The notes: generated from the sequence alone by a model not told the origin. 10,203 nucleotides of DNA from Phycisphaerales bacterium (GCA_028288875.1 JAQGHK010000530.1:1-10203), one strand, 5' to 3'; positions 1 to 7,797 are shown, counted from the first letter of the stretch. Numbers and translations are program-made.

Positions 1-345
1 ATGCTGTCCGATTTCGGCCTGACCGTGCCTGATCCGGCGATGGGCTGCCTGCAGGATGTTCATTGGAGTGCGGGCCTCGTCGGCTATTTCCCGACATACA
101 CGCTCGGCAATTTATATGCCGCAGAACTGTTCGAGACCTTCAGCGCCGCGCATCCAAATTGTCAGGACGATTTTGTCCGCGGTGATTTCACCAGCTTGCT
201 CAAATGGCTTCGCGAAAACGTGCATCGCCACGGCCGGCGGTATCGGGCTCGCGAACTCTGCCAGCGTGTGACCGGCAAGCCGCGATCACCCGATGCGCTG
301 GTTCGCCGGCTGACGCAGAAGGTCAGCGAGTATTACGGCGTCTGA
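1..345 (+). CDS. M32 family metallocarboxypeptidase (carboxypeptidase Taq type), C-terminal part
   Basis: Zinc-dependent carboxypeptidase that removes C-terminal residues from peptides, normally cytoplasmic. Only the last 114 residues are in the window. The ATG at position 1 is an internal methionine, because the text reads straight into a family-internal block. Residues 15-22 (GCLQDVHW) fit the M32 motif GxxQDxHW, followed by the conserved run SAGLVGYFPTYTLGN and an Ala/Leu-rich helix (YAAELFETF). The zinc site (HExxH) lies upstream, outside the window, so catalytic competence cannot be judged. The C-terminus, ending RLTQKVSEYYGV, looks complete. The TGA at 343-345 lies inside the 3' end of nuoN on the other strand. 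Family assignment is confident; substrate is unknown. Confidence 0.9.
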   Translation: MLSDFGLTVPDPAMGCLQDVHWSAGLVGYFPTYTLGNLYAAELFETFSAAHPNCQDDFVRGDFTSLLKWLRENVHRHGRRYRARELCQRVTGKPRSPDALVRRLTQKVSEYYGV

Positions 346-1811
346 ACCGGGGCTTGCCAGAAGACGGCGCTGGCGGCCCACTGCTCCAGAGGCGCGAACG
401 CGATCAGCATCAAAACGAGCGTGACCGCGCACACGCTGGCCAGCGCGGTAATGAGTCGCGACGGTTCCTGCCGTACCGTCGACGGCCGCAGGAACATCGC
501 CCGCAAAATCTTCGCGTAGTACACGAGCGAAATAATCGAATTGATCGCGACAGACGCGACGATCCACCACCACGCCCCGCCGGCCGTCGCCAGCGTGGAC
601 ATGATTTTCCATTTCACCAGGAATCCCGCCGCCGGCGGCAGGCCGACCATGCTAACCAGGCAGACGGCCATCGCTACCGCTGCGACCGGCGACCGAGCAG
701 CAAGGCCATCAAAGGCCGATACATCGTCTGACCCGGCCGCGCGTTCCACGCCCGCCAGCACGGCGAATGCGCCAAGATTCATCACGGCATAGACCACGAG
801 GTACGCCAACAGCGACGTCCGCCCCGCCGGCAGCACGGCCATCGCGCTCAGTAAATAGCCGGCATGAGCGATCGAGCTGTAAGCCAGAATACGTTTCACG
901 CTCTGCTGCCGTAGCGCGCCGAGATTGCCGACGGCTGTGGTTACCACCGCCACGATGCCGAGGACGGCCGCCATACCGGCAACCATCGGCGTCGCGAAAT
1001 GGCTCGCGCCGTCCCAGAGCCGGGCGAGCAGGAGCAGGCCCGCCCCTTTGCTGGCGACAGACAAAAACGCCGCCACGTCCACGTGGGAACCTTCGAAAAC
1101 GTCCGGGCACCAGAAGTGTGCGGGCACTGCACTGATTTTAAAGAGCAGCCCGGCCAGCACGAAAAACACGCCGACGATCGCCGCCGGTGTGTACGCGCCG
1201 CGCGTCGCAGTAATCCAATGGCCCAGATCCAGCGTGCCGGCCGATCCATACAGGAGCGATAGGCCGTAGATGGTCACGGCGGTGCAGACCGCGCCGAACA
1301 AGACGTATTTCAGCGACGCTTCCGCGGCGTGTCGTTTGGTTTTCCGAAAGCCTGCCAGAACGTACGACGGCATGGAGGCCAGCTCCATCGCCAGCAATAG
1401 CAGCAGCAGATTGGATGTCGCGCCCATTAGCGATAGGCCGAGCGTGGCTGAGATCAGGAGCGTCATGAACTCCGGCGCATCGCCGACGGGAACAGCCCGG
1501 CTCGTTGCGCCGAACCAGATGCCGATGACGCCGGCCGTGAACAGCAGCAGCACCTGGCGCCAAAGTAAGGCGGCCGGGTCGGCGATCAGCATGCCGAAGA
1601 ATGCAGAATGGCCGGTGCTCACGGAAGCCGGCAAAAGGGTCACGCCGAACGCGGCCAACACGCCGACAAGCGCCACCAAGCCAACGCCGCGCTGCGAACG
1701 TGCGAAGAACGGAACGATCAATACCGCAACGAGGGTCGCCGCCAGTGTCGTTTCGACGCCGATCGCGGACCAGTCACTGGCCGATGGGATCTGAACGATG
1801 CCGCCCGTCAA
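333..1811 (-). CDS. nuoN: NADH-quinone oxidoreductase subunit N
   Basis: Antiporter-like proton-pumping subunit of complex I, an integral membrane protein next to NuoK and NuoM. It has 492 residues, close to the family norm, and is almost all hydrophobic helices. Visible charged residues typical of the pump channel are Glu143 (in AMELASMPSYVLAGF), Lys225 (GLLFKISAVPAHFW) and Lys255 (SVASKGAG); GFLVKWKI supplies the distal lysine. The start is TTG: its frame is open back to a stop at 1845-1847 and I see no ATG or GTG there. The TTG overlaps the nuoM stop as TTGA, with GAAGG 7 nt upstream (1819-1823), so coupled translation is likely. Oddity: the Pro-rich turn usual after PDVxEG is replaced by SHVDV (residues 242-246). 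Last gene of the operon. Confidence 0.95.
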   Translation of the reverse strand: MTGGIVQIPSASDWSAIGVETTLAATLVAVLIVPFFARSQRGVGLVALVGVLAAFGVTLLPASVSTGHSAFFGMLIADPAALLWRQVLLLFTAGVIGIWFGATSRAVPVGDAPEFMTLLISATLGLSLMGATSNLLLLLLAMELASMPSYVLAGFRKTKRHAAEASLKYVLFGAVCTAVTIYGLSLLYGSAGTLDLGHWITATRGAYTPAAIVGVFFVLAGLLFKISAVPAHFWCPDVFEGSHVDVAAFLSVASKGAGLLLLARLWDGASHFATPMVAGMAAVLGIVAVVTTAVGNLGALRQQSVKRILAYSSIAHAGYLLSAMAVLPAGRTSLLAYLVVYAVMNLGAFAVLAGVERAAGSDDVSAFDGLAARSPVAAVAMAVCLVSMVGLPPAAGFLVKWKIMSTLATAGGAWWWIVASVAINSIISLVYYAKILRAMFLRPSTVRQEPSRLITALASVCAVTLVLMLIAFAPLEQWAASAVFWQAPVQTP

Positions 1812-3355
1812 GACAACACCTTCAACAAGGCCGCAACGGTTGTGTCACTGAGGGTCAGCACCAGCGTCCACGGCAGCACGCCCAGCGCCACGACCGCGAT
1901 CGCCAGCGGCCAGAGCACGAGCGTTTCGCGGCTGTCCAACGGTGCGAGCGTGGCGGTGTCTTCCTTCGGCTTGCCGAGGAACACGCGCTGCAGGCACCAG
2001 AGCATGTAGCCCGCCGTGAGTACGATGCCGAAGGCCGCCGCGGTGGCGACCGTGTAAATCGCCCAAGCCGGCACCGCCGCCGACACGGGTCCGGTCTTGG
2101 CCGCGCTGAATACGCCCATCAGGACCAGAATTTCGCCGATGAAATTGCACAGCCCGGGCAGGCCAAGGCTGGCGAACATGAACAGGCTGGCGAACCGCCC
2201 ATAAGTCGGCATCGTCGCGCCGACACCGCCCATCCGGGCGATCTGCCGGTGGTGGACGCGGTCGTAAATGATGCCGACAACGAAGAACAGCGCCGCGCTA
2301 GTCAGCCCGTGCGCCACCATCATGAACACGGCCCCGGCCATGCTGGCGGGCGTCATGGCGATGATGCCGAGCAGCACGAAGCCCATGTGCGACACCGAGC
2401 TGTAGGCCACCAGTCGCTTGAAGTCTGCTTGCCCGATGGCGCACAACGCGCCGGCCAGAATCGAGATTACCGCCAACGCCGCCAGGATCGGCCAAGCGGC
2501 CAAAGCCTGTTCTGGGAAGAGCGGCCACGCCACACGCAGCAGGCCGTAACCACCCAGCTTCAGCAGCACCGCCGCCAGGATCATGCTGATCGGCGTCGGC
2601 GCTTCCACGTGGGCGTCGGGCAGCCACGTGTGGAACGGCATGATCGGAAGCTTCACCAGGAAGCCGAACGCCAGCAGGCCGAACAGCGTCATTGCCAGCG
2701 TCGGGTTCGTATGGGCTAGATCGCCAAGCAAGGCGGGCAATCGAACGAGGTCAAAGCTGCCGGCTTTGAGATAGATGCCGATGAGCGCGACTAGAATCGC
2801 GATTGAACCGACGAACGTGTAGACGAAGAATTTGATCGCCGCGTATTCCCGCCGGGGCCCGCCCCATATACCGATCAGGAAATACATCGGCAGCAACGAC
2901 AGTTCGAAAAAGACGAACAGCAGCAGCAGATCGAGCGAAAGAAACGTGCCCAGCACGCCGGTTTCCAGCAGCAGTACCAAGGCAAAATAGCCCTGTACCT
3001 GCTTTTCAATTTTGAAGGATGCGATAATCGCCAGCACGAACACGAACGTCGTCAGCAAGACCAGTGGCAGCGAAAGCCCATCGACGCCCAGCAACAGTTC
3101 AGCGTGAATCGACGGCACCCAGGGCAATCGCCGCACCAACTGCACCACGCCGCCCACATCGTCATAGCCATAGGGCCCCGCGCGAGCGCTATCGAACAGC
3201 AGCGGCAAAAGGCCGGCCAGCAGAAGCGTCGCGATCGAGACGCCCAGCGCGACCCACCGCGCCGATTTCCCAGTGCGTTGCGGCAGCACCGCGGCCGCCC
3301 CCAGCAGCGGGAGGAAGACCAGGACGAACAACACGTTTTGCCGCAACAGTTCCAT
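1808..3355 (-). CDS. nuoM: NADH-quinone oxidoreductase subunit M
   Basis: Second antiporter-like proton pump of complex I, placed between NuoL and NuoN in the membrane arm. It has 515 residues and about 14 hydrophobic helices. Key residues by family alignment: Glu151 (FFELSLLPMYFLIGIWGG), Lys235 (FLVKLPIMPFHTWLPDAHVEAPTP), Lys266 (LLKLGGYGLLR) and Glu408 (LCNFIGEILVLMG). The broken-helix PTP motif is intact. I chose the ATG at 3355 because AAGGA (3360-3364) stands 4 nt upstream and the N-terminus MELLRQNVLFVLVFLPLLGA then matches the family. A GTG at 3382 would add nine polar residues and overlap nuoL. Gap to the nuoL stop is 8 bp; the TGA overlaps the nuoN TTG. Confidence 0.96.
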   Translation of the reverse strand: MELLRQNVLFVLVFLPLLGAAAVLPQRTGKSARWVALGVSIATLLLAGLLPLLFDSARAGPYGYDDVGGVVQLVRRLPWVPSIHAELLLGVDGLSLPLVLLTTFVFVLAIIASFKIEKQVQGYFALVLLLETGVLGTFLSLDLLLLFVFFELSLLPMYFLIGIWGGPRREYAAIKFFVYTFVGSIAILVALIGIYLKAGSFDLVRLPALLGDLAHTNPTLAMTLFGLLAFGFLVKLPIMPFHTWLPDAHVEAPTPISMILAAVLLKLGGYGLLRVAWPLFPEQALAAWPILAALAVISILAGALCAIGQADFKRLVAYSSVSHMGFVLLGIIAMTPASMAGAVFMMVAHGLTSAALFFVVGIIYDRVHHRQIARMGGVGATMPTYGRFASLFMFASLGLPGLCNFIGEILVLMGVFSAAKTGPVSAAVPAWAIYTVATAAAFGIVLTAGYMLWCLQRVFLGKPKEDTATLAPLDSRETLVLWPLAIAVVALGVLPWTLVLTLSDTTVAALLKVLS

Positions 3356-3363
3356 TCGTTCCT

Positions 3364-5529
3364 TTACCGAAGCACCGCCCACGCCACCGTGCCAATGACG
3401 GTGAGCGCCAGCATCAGCACGGCCGACGCCACATACACCCGCACGCGCCCGCCCTGGGTCTGGCCGACGCCGAGGCCACTGGTGAGGACGCCCGAACTGA
3501 CGCCGCGAACAACGCCATCGACGATTAAGTCGTCCGCCGACGCAGTTACGCGACCGAGGGCCGCGTAAGCCAGCGCAAGCCGGTCGATCAGACCATCAAT
3601 CACGCGGCGGTCCAGCCGATCAATCAGCCGGCCGGCTAATCGTGCGGCACCGACGAACACCCAGCGGTACAGATCGTCGAAATACATCCGATGCCGCAGC
3701 CATTCCCTCGGCGCACTGAGCACCGATAGGCGCGCCAATCGCTCGGTCAGCGCGAACCCGCGGGCATAGATCACCACGCCGGCGATGATACCGGCCAGCC
3801 ATGCCCAATGCGTCAGGTGCGCCGCCTGTGCCGCGCCGGCCTCCACGCGATCGTCGCCGGCCTCGGTAGACGTTGGCGCGGTATCCGTTTCCACATCCGG
3901 CATCGATAGATGAACTCGGCTCGGCCAGTCATGTTCCAGCGGATTCACTGGCGACGCCGGCCCGGTCAGCGCCGACACTTGCGCGCGCGTTTCGACGGCG
4001 GAACTGTCCACCATCGATCGCACCGGGAACCAGTCAAACCCGCTCACGACCGCCAAGCCCGACAAAACGACCAGCGGGAAGGACAGCATGCCCGGCTCGT
4101 GTGCCTCTTCAAATGCTTCCAGATCGCGCGGCCGCCCGGTGAAGGTCAGCATCCACAATCGGGTGAGATAGAACGGCGTCAGATAAGCCCCGATGACAGG
4201 CACCCACAGAGCCAGCGACCACAAACCACTTCGGCCGCTATCGGCAGCCAACTGCGACCAGGCCGCCGCGTGGGCGACGATGAGTTCTTTGCTGTAGTAA
4301 CCGCTGAAATACGGCGTGGCCGACATCGCCAGCGCACCGATGGCGAACGCGATCGCTGTCACAGGCATGCGTCGGAATAGGCCGCCGTAGTGTTCAAGCC
4401 GGCTCTTGTGATGCATGCCGTAAATCACCACACCGGCAGCGAGGAACAGCAGCGCCTTGAAGAACGCATGCGTCAGCAGATGGAAGCCCGCCCCATCGCG
4501 GCTGCCCACGCCCACGCCAAGCACCATGTAGCCAAGCTGGGCCATCGTGGAAAACGCCAGTGCCTGCTTCAGATCACGCTGGGCGATCGCGCAGAGCGAG
4601 CCAATGGCGATGGTGATCGCGCCGATCACGACGACGAACAGTCGAGCATCCGCGGTCAGAATTGGATCGATCCGAATCAGCAGAAACACGCCCGCCGCCA
4701 CCATGGTCGCCGCGTGGATCAGCGCGCTCACCGGCGTCGGGCCGGCCATTGCGTCGGGCAGCCAAGTGTGCAGTGGGAACTGCGCGCTTTTGCCGATTGC
4801 CCCGCAGAACAGCAGGCAGCCGATCAACGTCAGCAGGCCATTGGACATGGCGGTCTGGTGCGTGGGCGAGAGCATCACCCAGAGATCCGGCAGCGTAGTG
4901 TTTCCCACGAAGCTGACCAGCAGGCACAGGCCAATGATGAAGCCGACGTCGCCGACGCGGTTGGTTAGGAACGCTTTCGTCGCCGCCATGCGCGCATCGC
5001 GGCGTTCGTTCCAGTAGCCGATCAGCAGGTACGAACACAGGCCGACCAGTTCCCAGAACACCAGAAGTTGAAGCAGCGTGCCGCTGAGCAGCAAGCCCGT
5101 CATTGAAAAGCCGAATAGCGATAGCCGGCCGAAGTAAATCGGCGTCCGCGCATCGCCGCGCAAGTATCGGAGCGAATACAGATGAACAACGGCCGAGATC
5201 AGCGTCACCATCGCCAGCATGACGACCGTGAAGCTGTCGACGTAGATCGTGAAATCCAGAAAACCCGGCACGCGCTGGCCGGCGTGTTCGCCGATGGGCA
5301 GCCAAGCGAACGATCGGACCAGCGGCCCGACGCCGTACCCGAAGCCGTAGCTGGAACTGATCCATGCGGCCATGGCCGCGACGGCCGCCGCGAAGCCGGC
5401 GAACGAGAAGCCCGTGCCCACGTACCCGCCGAGCGGATCGCCCAGACGCTTGCCAAGCGCCAGTAGGATCGCAAAGCCGCACAGCGGCAAGGCGACTACC
5501 AACAGGAGCAACGTAAGCAGCGTCGGCAC
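3364..5529 (-). CDS. nuoL: NADH-quinone oxidoreductase subunit L
   Basis: Distal antiporter-like proton pump of complex I, which also carries the long lateral helix that runs along the membrane arm. It has 721 residues, about 100 more than the 613 of E. coli NuoL. Visible family residues: Glu160 (VFWELVGLCSYLLIGYW), Lys247 (IGKSAQFPLHTWLPDAMAGPTP), His254, Lys358 (HAFFKALLFLAAG) and Lys414 (YFSGYYSKELI). The extra length lies after the pump core: a polar acidic linker around residues 505-572, then an amphipathic Arg/Asp-rich segment (about 609-672) and a final hydrophobic helix, as expected for the lateral helix and its anchor. The start is GTG, the first start codon after an in-frame stop, with only a weak ribosome site. 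It lies 7 bp after nuoK. Confidence 0.96.
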   Translation of the reverse strand: MPTLLTLLLLVVALPLCGFAILLALGKRLGDPLGGYVGTGFSFAGFAAAVAAMAAWISSSYGFGYGVGPLVRSFAWLPIGEHAGQRVPGFLDFTIYVDSFTVVMLAMVTLISAVVHLYSLRYLRGDARTPIYFGRLSLFGFSMTGLLLSGTLLQLLVFWELVGLCSYLLIGYWNERRDARMAATKAFLTNRVGDVGFIIGLCLLVSFVGNTTLPDLWVMLSPTHQTAMSNGLLTLIGCLLFCGAIGKSAQFPLHTWLPDAMAGPTPVSALIHAATMVAAGVFLLIRIDPILTADARLFVVVIGAITIAIGSLCAIAQRDLKQALAFSTMAQLGYMVLGVGVGSRDGAGFHLLTHAFFKALLFLAAGVVIYGMHHKSRLEHYGGLFRRMPVTAIAFAIGALAMSATPYFSGYYSKELIVAHAAAWSQLAADSGRSGLWSLALWVPVIGAYLTPFYLTRLWMLTFTGRPRDLEAFEEAHEPGMLSFPLVVLSGLAVVSGFDWFPVRSMVDSSAVETRAQVSALTGPASPVNPLEHDWPSRVHLSMPDVETDTAPTSTEAGDDRVEAGAAQAAHLTHWAWLAGIIAGVVIYARGFALTERLARLSVLSAPREWLRHRMYFDDLYRWVFVGAARLAGRLIDRLDRRVIDGLIDRLALAYAALGRVTASADDLIVDGVVRGVSSGVLTSGLGVGQTQGGRVRVYVASAVLMLALTVIGTVAWAVLR

Positions 5530-5536
5530 GTTCGAA

Positions 5537-5848
5537 TCAGCCTTTCAGCTCATTGCCTTGGTCGACGTCGACCGTGGCGAAGTTGTTGTAGAAGTTCAGA
5601 AAGATGGCGAGCGCCACGGCCGCCTCGGCGGCGGCGATGACGATGACGAACAGTGCAAAGACTTGCCCGTCCAGCTTTCCGACGGCGCTGAATCGGTTGA
5701 AAGCAACCAGATTCAGATTGGCCGCGTTCAGCATCAGTTCGATACCCATCAGGATGCCGATGGCGTGCCGGCGTGTCAGCACGGTGATGATGCCCGCGGC
5801 GAACAGCATCGCTGCCAGCACAAGATAGTGTGGAAGGCCGACGGTCAT
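5537..5848 (-). CDS. nuoK: NADH-quinone oxidoreductase subunit K
   Basis: Small membrane subunit of complex I related to MrpC; it helps relay charge between the quinone end and the pumps. It has 103 residues (E. coli 100) and three hydrophobic helices. The two conserved buried glutamates are seen: Glu37 in GIELMLNAANLNLVAF and Glu75 in FVIVIAAAEAAVALAIFL. The N-terminus reads directly into helix 1 (GLPHYLVLAAMLFAAGI). The ATG overlaps the nuoJ stop in an ATGA arrangement, so translation is probably coupled. The C-terminus is a short polar tail (VDVDQGNELKG). Nothing unusual in length or motifs. Confidence 0.96.
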   Translation of the reverse strand: MTVGLPHYLVLAAMLFAAGIITVLTRRHAIGILMGIELMLNAANLNLVAFNRFSAVGKLDGQVFALFVIVIAAAEAAVALAIFLNFYNNFATVDVDQGNELKG

Positions 5849-6345
5849 GCGGCATCCTTTGGCCGACGCCGTGCGAGATAGGCCGCGCCGATCATGACGG
5901 CCAGCATCAGGACACTAGCAATTTCGAAGGGCACCAGATAATCGCCCAGCAGCGATACACCCAGGCGGCGCGTCACATCCGGCTCAACGCTCGGCGGCGG
6001 GGTCGGGAAGCGCGTGTGAATGATCGCCGTGACGATCGCCGCCAGCAAACCCAGGCCTGTCAGGACGGCGATCGCGGTTTCACCGGGCCCGACACGCATC
6101 AATCGCGTGCCCAGGTGAGAGGTGAGCATCACACCAAAAATGATCAGCACCAGCGTGCCGCCCACGTAGATCACCAGTTGTGCGGCTGCCAGGAACTCGG
6201 CATCCAGCAGAAAATACAGGCCGGCCATGCCCAGCAGCGCGACCAGCAACTGCACGGCCGCGTGGACAATGTGCTTGGCCATGACGACGCCGATGGCGCC
6301 CACCAGCGTGATAGCGGCGAAGATGTAAAACAGTGCGGCCGCCAC
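5845..6345 (-). CDS. nuoJ: NADH-quinone oxidoreductase subunit J
   Basis: Membrane subunit of complex I that packs against NuoH and NuoK; its third helix is known to flex during coupling. It has 166 residues with five hydrophobic segments. The diagnostic block is GLYFLLDAEFLAAAQLVIY followed by VGGTLVLIIFGVMLTS (about residues 42-76). I place the start at the GTG at 6345, one base after the nuoH TGA and with a GGGG stretch upstream, because the protein then opens with MAAALFYIFAA like other NuoJ. An earlier in-frame GTG at 6375 adds ten polar residues inside nuoH and has no clear ribosome site. nuoI, the usual gene between nuoH and nuoJ, is not here. Confidence 0.92.
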   Translation of the reverse strand: MAAALFYIFAAITLVGAIGVVMAKHIVHAAVQLLVALLGMAGLYFLLDAEFLAAAQLVIYVGGTLVLIIFGVMLTSHLGTRLMRVGPGETAIAVLTGLGLLAAIVTAIIHTRFPTPPPSVEPDVTRRLGVSLLGDYLVPFEIASVLMLAVMIGAAYLARRRPKDAA

Positions 6346-6346
6346 G

Positions 6347-7621
6347 TCAGGCCCCGCCCGCCGGCCATGGGCCACCGAGGCGCTGCTGGTTCTGCCGGCC
6401 TTGGATGAAGGCCGAGATGATCAGCACCAGCGTAGCCACGACGAGTGCAACTCCGGCCGCCGCCAGAACGGTTTGGGTGATGCGTTCGGTCATCGACCCG
6501 TGCGCGACGACCAGTTCCCAAACGGCCGACCCCAGCAGGAGCGCCAGCGACGCCGGCACCATCACTTTGACGCAGGCGTGCAGCACCTGATCAATACGCG
6601 GCCGGGGCAGTGTCCACCGGACCCACATCTGAATAAACATTAGTACTGCGCATTTGAAGGTGAACACGCCTGCGGCGGCCACATTCCAGAGCAGCGGTGT
6701 CCAACGCTGTCCGCCGGCAATGGCCTTGGCGTAACCGTGGGCGATCAGCCCGAACGGGTCGGCCCAGCTACCCAAAAACAGCACGGCCATTACGCCGCTC
6801 ATGACAAACATGGCATTGTATTCGGCGAGATAAAAGAGGCTGAACCGCAGGCCGCTGTATTCCGTGTGGTAGCCGGCCACCAGTTCCGAATCCGACTCCG
6901 GCAAATCGAACGGGGCCCGCTTGTTCGACGCTAGCGATGCGATAAAGAAGACCAGCGCGGCGGCAGCAGTAAACGGCTGGCGGAACACCAGCCAGTGCTG
7001 CAGCCCATGCGACTGCATCTCGGACAGCTTTAATAGATCGAGCGTCCCGACGGCCAAGACGACCACCAGCATCGAAAGCCCAAGCGGGATTTCATAGCTG
7101 ATCAGTTGGCAGGCCTCACGCATGGCCCCGTAGATCGACCACTTATTGTTGCTGGACCACCCGGCCAAAATCACGCCGATTACTTCCACGCCGAGGATGG
7201 CCAGCACCCACAGCAGGCTGACCGAGAGCGTCCGATCGAACACAAAATCCGGTCCGAATGGAAGAGCGAGGAAAGCCGTAAAGACCGGTGCAAAAGCCAG
7301 ATATGGCGCGATATAGAATAACACTGCGTCGGCCCGGCCGGGCAGCAAGTCTTCCTTGCTCGCCAGCTTGATGCCGTCGGCTAGCGATTGCAGCAGCCCC
7401 ACCGGCCCAACGCGATTAGGTCCATGCCGGTGCTGAATCCGCCCGGCCACCTTCCGCTCGCCCCAGATGGCGATGAACCCGATGACGGACACCAGACCCA
7501 GGAATACGCCCATCACCAACATGACGTCCCAAGCCAGCGTCACCCAAAGCGCCGGGTCCCGGCCGAGCAGGATTTGCAGGACGGGGGCCGGGCGATCGAG
7601 CGTGGCGAGGAGCAGGGACAT
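6347..7621 (-). CDS. nuoH: NADH-quinone oxidoreductase subunit H
   Basis: Membrane subunit of complex I that forms much of the quinone chamber and joins the hydrophilic arm to the pumps. It has about 424 residues; E. coli has 325, and the extra length is mostly at the ends and loops. Conserved blocks: GERKVAGRIQHRHGPNRVGP (residues 54-73), the loop WSSNNKWSIYGAMREACQL with ISYEIPLGL (155-182), and RAPFDLPESDSELVAGYHTE with YSG (235-257). These cytoplasmic acidic loops line the quinone entry. First gene of the operon. Start is uncertain: ATG at 7621 is chosen, but a TTG at 7630 (adding MNG) is possible, and neither has a good ribosome site. A candidate promoter and a hairpin lie just upstream. 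Confidence 0.95.
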   Translation of the reverse strand: MSLLLATLDRPAPVLQILLGRDPALWVTLAWDVMLVMGVFLGLVSVIGFIAIWGERKVAGRIQHRHGPNRVGPVGLLQSLADGIKLASKEDLLPGRADAVLFYIAPYLAFAPVFTAFLALPFGPDFVFDRTLSVSLLWVLAILGVEVIGVILAGWSSNNKWSIYGAMREACQLISYEIPLGLSMLVVVLAVGTLDLLKLSEMQSHGLQHWLVFRQPFTAAAALVFFIASLASNKRAPFDLPESDSELVAGYHTEYSGLRFSLFYLAEYNAMFVMSGVMAVLFLGSWADPFGLIAHGYAKAIAGGQRWTPLLWNVAAAGVFTFKCAVLMFIQMWVRWTLPRPRIDQVLHACVKVMVPASLALLLGSAVWELVVAHGSMTERITQTVLAAAGVALVVATLVLIISAFIQGRQNQQRLGGPWPAGGA

Positions 7622-7637
7622 GCCGTTCAATTACAAA

Positions 7638-7658
7638 TCGCCCCGGTAACTGGGGCGA
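7638..7658 (-). promoter_or_regulatory. Leader hairpin upstream of nuoH
   Basis: A perfect 7-bp GC-rich inverted repeat (TCGCCCC / GGGGCGA) with a 7-nt loop ends 16 bases before the nuoH ATG. On the minus strand it is followed by only TTTG, so it is not a convincing intrinsic terminator. It could affect mRNA stability or ribosome access. The structure is seen in the sequence; the role is inferred. Confidence 0.45.
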
Positions 7659-7667
7659 AACCTACTA

Positions 7668-7697
7668 CAGATAGGGGATTCAGCCGCGCCCTGTCAA
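7668..7697 (-). promoter_or_regulatory. Candidate sigma70-type promoter for nuoHJKLMN
   Basis: On the minus strand, a perfect -35 box TTGACA (7692-7697) is followed after 18 bp by TATCTG (7668-7673), a weak -10 with three consensus matches. Transcription would start near 7661, giving a leader of about 40 nt that begins almost at the hairpin. Position just before the first gene of the operon supports it. Confidence 0.45.
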
Positions 7698-7761
7698 GGC
7701 AAACTCCGCCCGCCAACACCGCCACGGGCGAAAGAGTTCACCGATCCGCCTGCCATGCAAA

Positions 7762-7797
7762 CCTTGAGCTGCCGAGTGGTTGCATTCCCGCTCAAGG
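7762..7797. repeat. 8-bp inverted repeat between nuoH and tRNA-Leu
   Basis: CCTTGAGC at 7762-7769 and its exact reverse complement GCTCAAGG at 7790-7797, separated by 20 bp. The right arm lies between the candidate -35 and -10 boxes of the tRNA-Leu promoter, and the left arm lies just upstream of the -35. It could be a dimer-binding operator or a chance pairing. No poly-T follows, so it is not a terminator. Confidence 0.4.

Noticed and set aside
1601..2719. A 372-codon open frame on the plus strand opposite nuoN/nuoM
   Set aside because: It is rich in Arg, Gln and His with no recognisable domain, and lies antisense to clearly conserved nuoM. GC-rich DNA gives such shadows.
3356..3382. GTG at 3382 as an earlier start of nuoM
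   Set aside because: It would overlap the end of nuoL and add polar residues, while the ATG at 3355 has AAGGA directly upstream.
3580..3660. Short repeated words in nuoL encoding LIDRL twice
   Set aside because: They encode an amphipathic helix with natural heptad-like repetition and are too short and diverged to be a DNA repeat element.
3880..4980. Several plus-strand open frames opposite nuoL
   Set aside because: All are Arg/Gln/His-rich, overlap each other in different frames, and lie antisense to highly conserved NuoL motifs.
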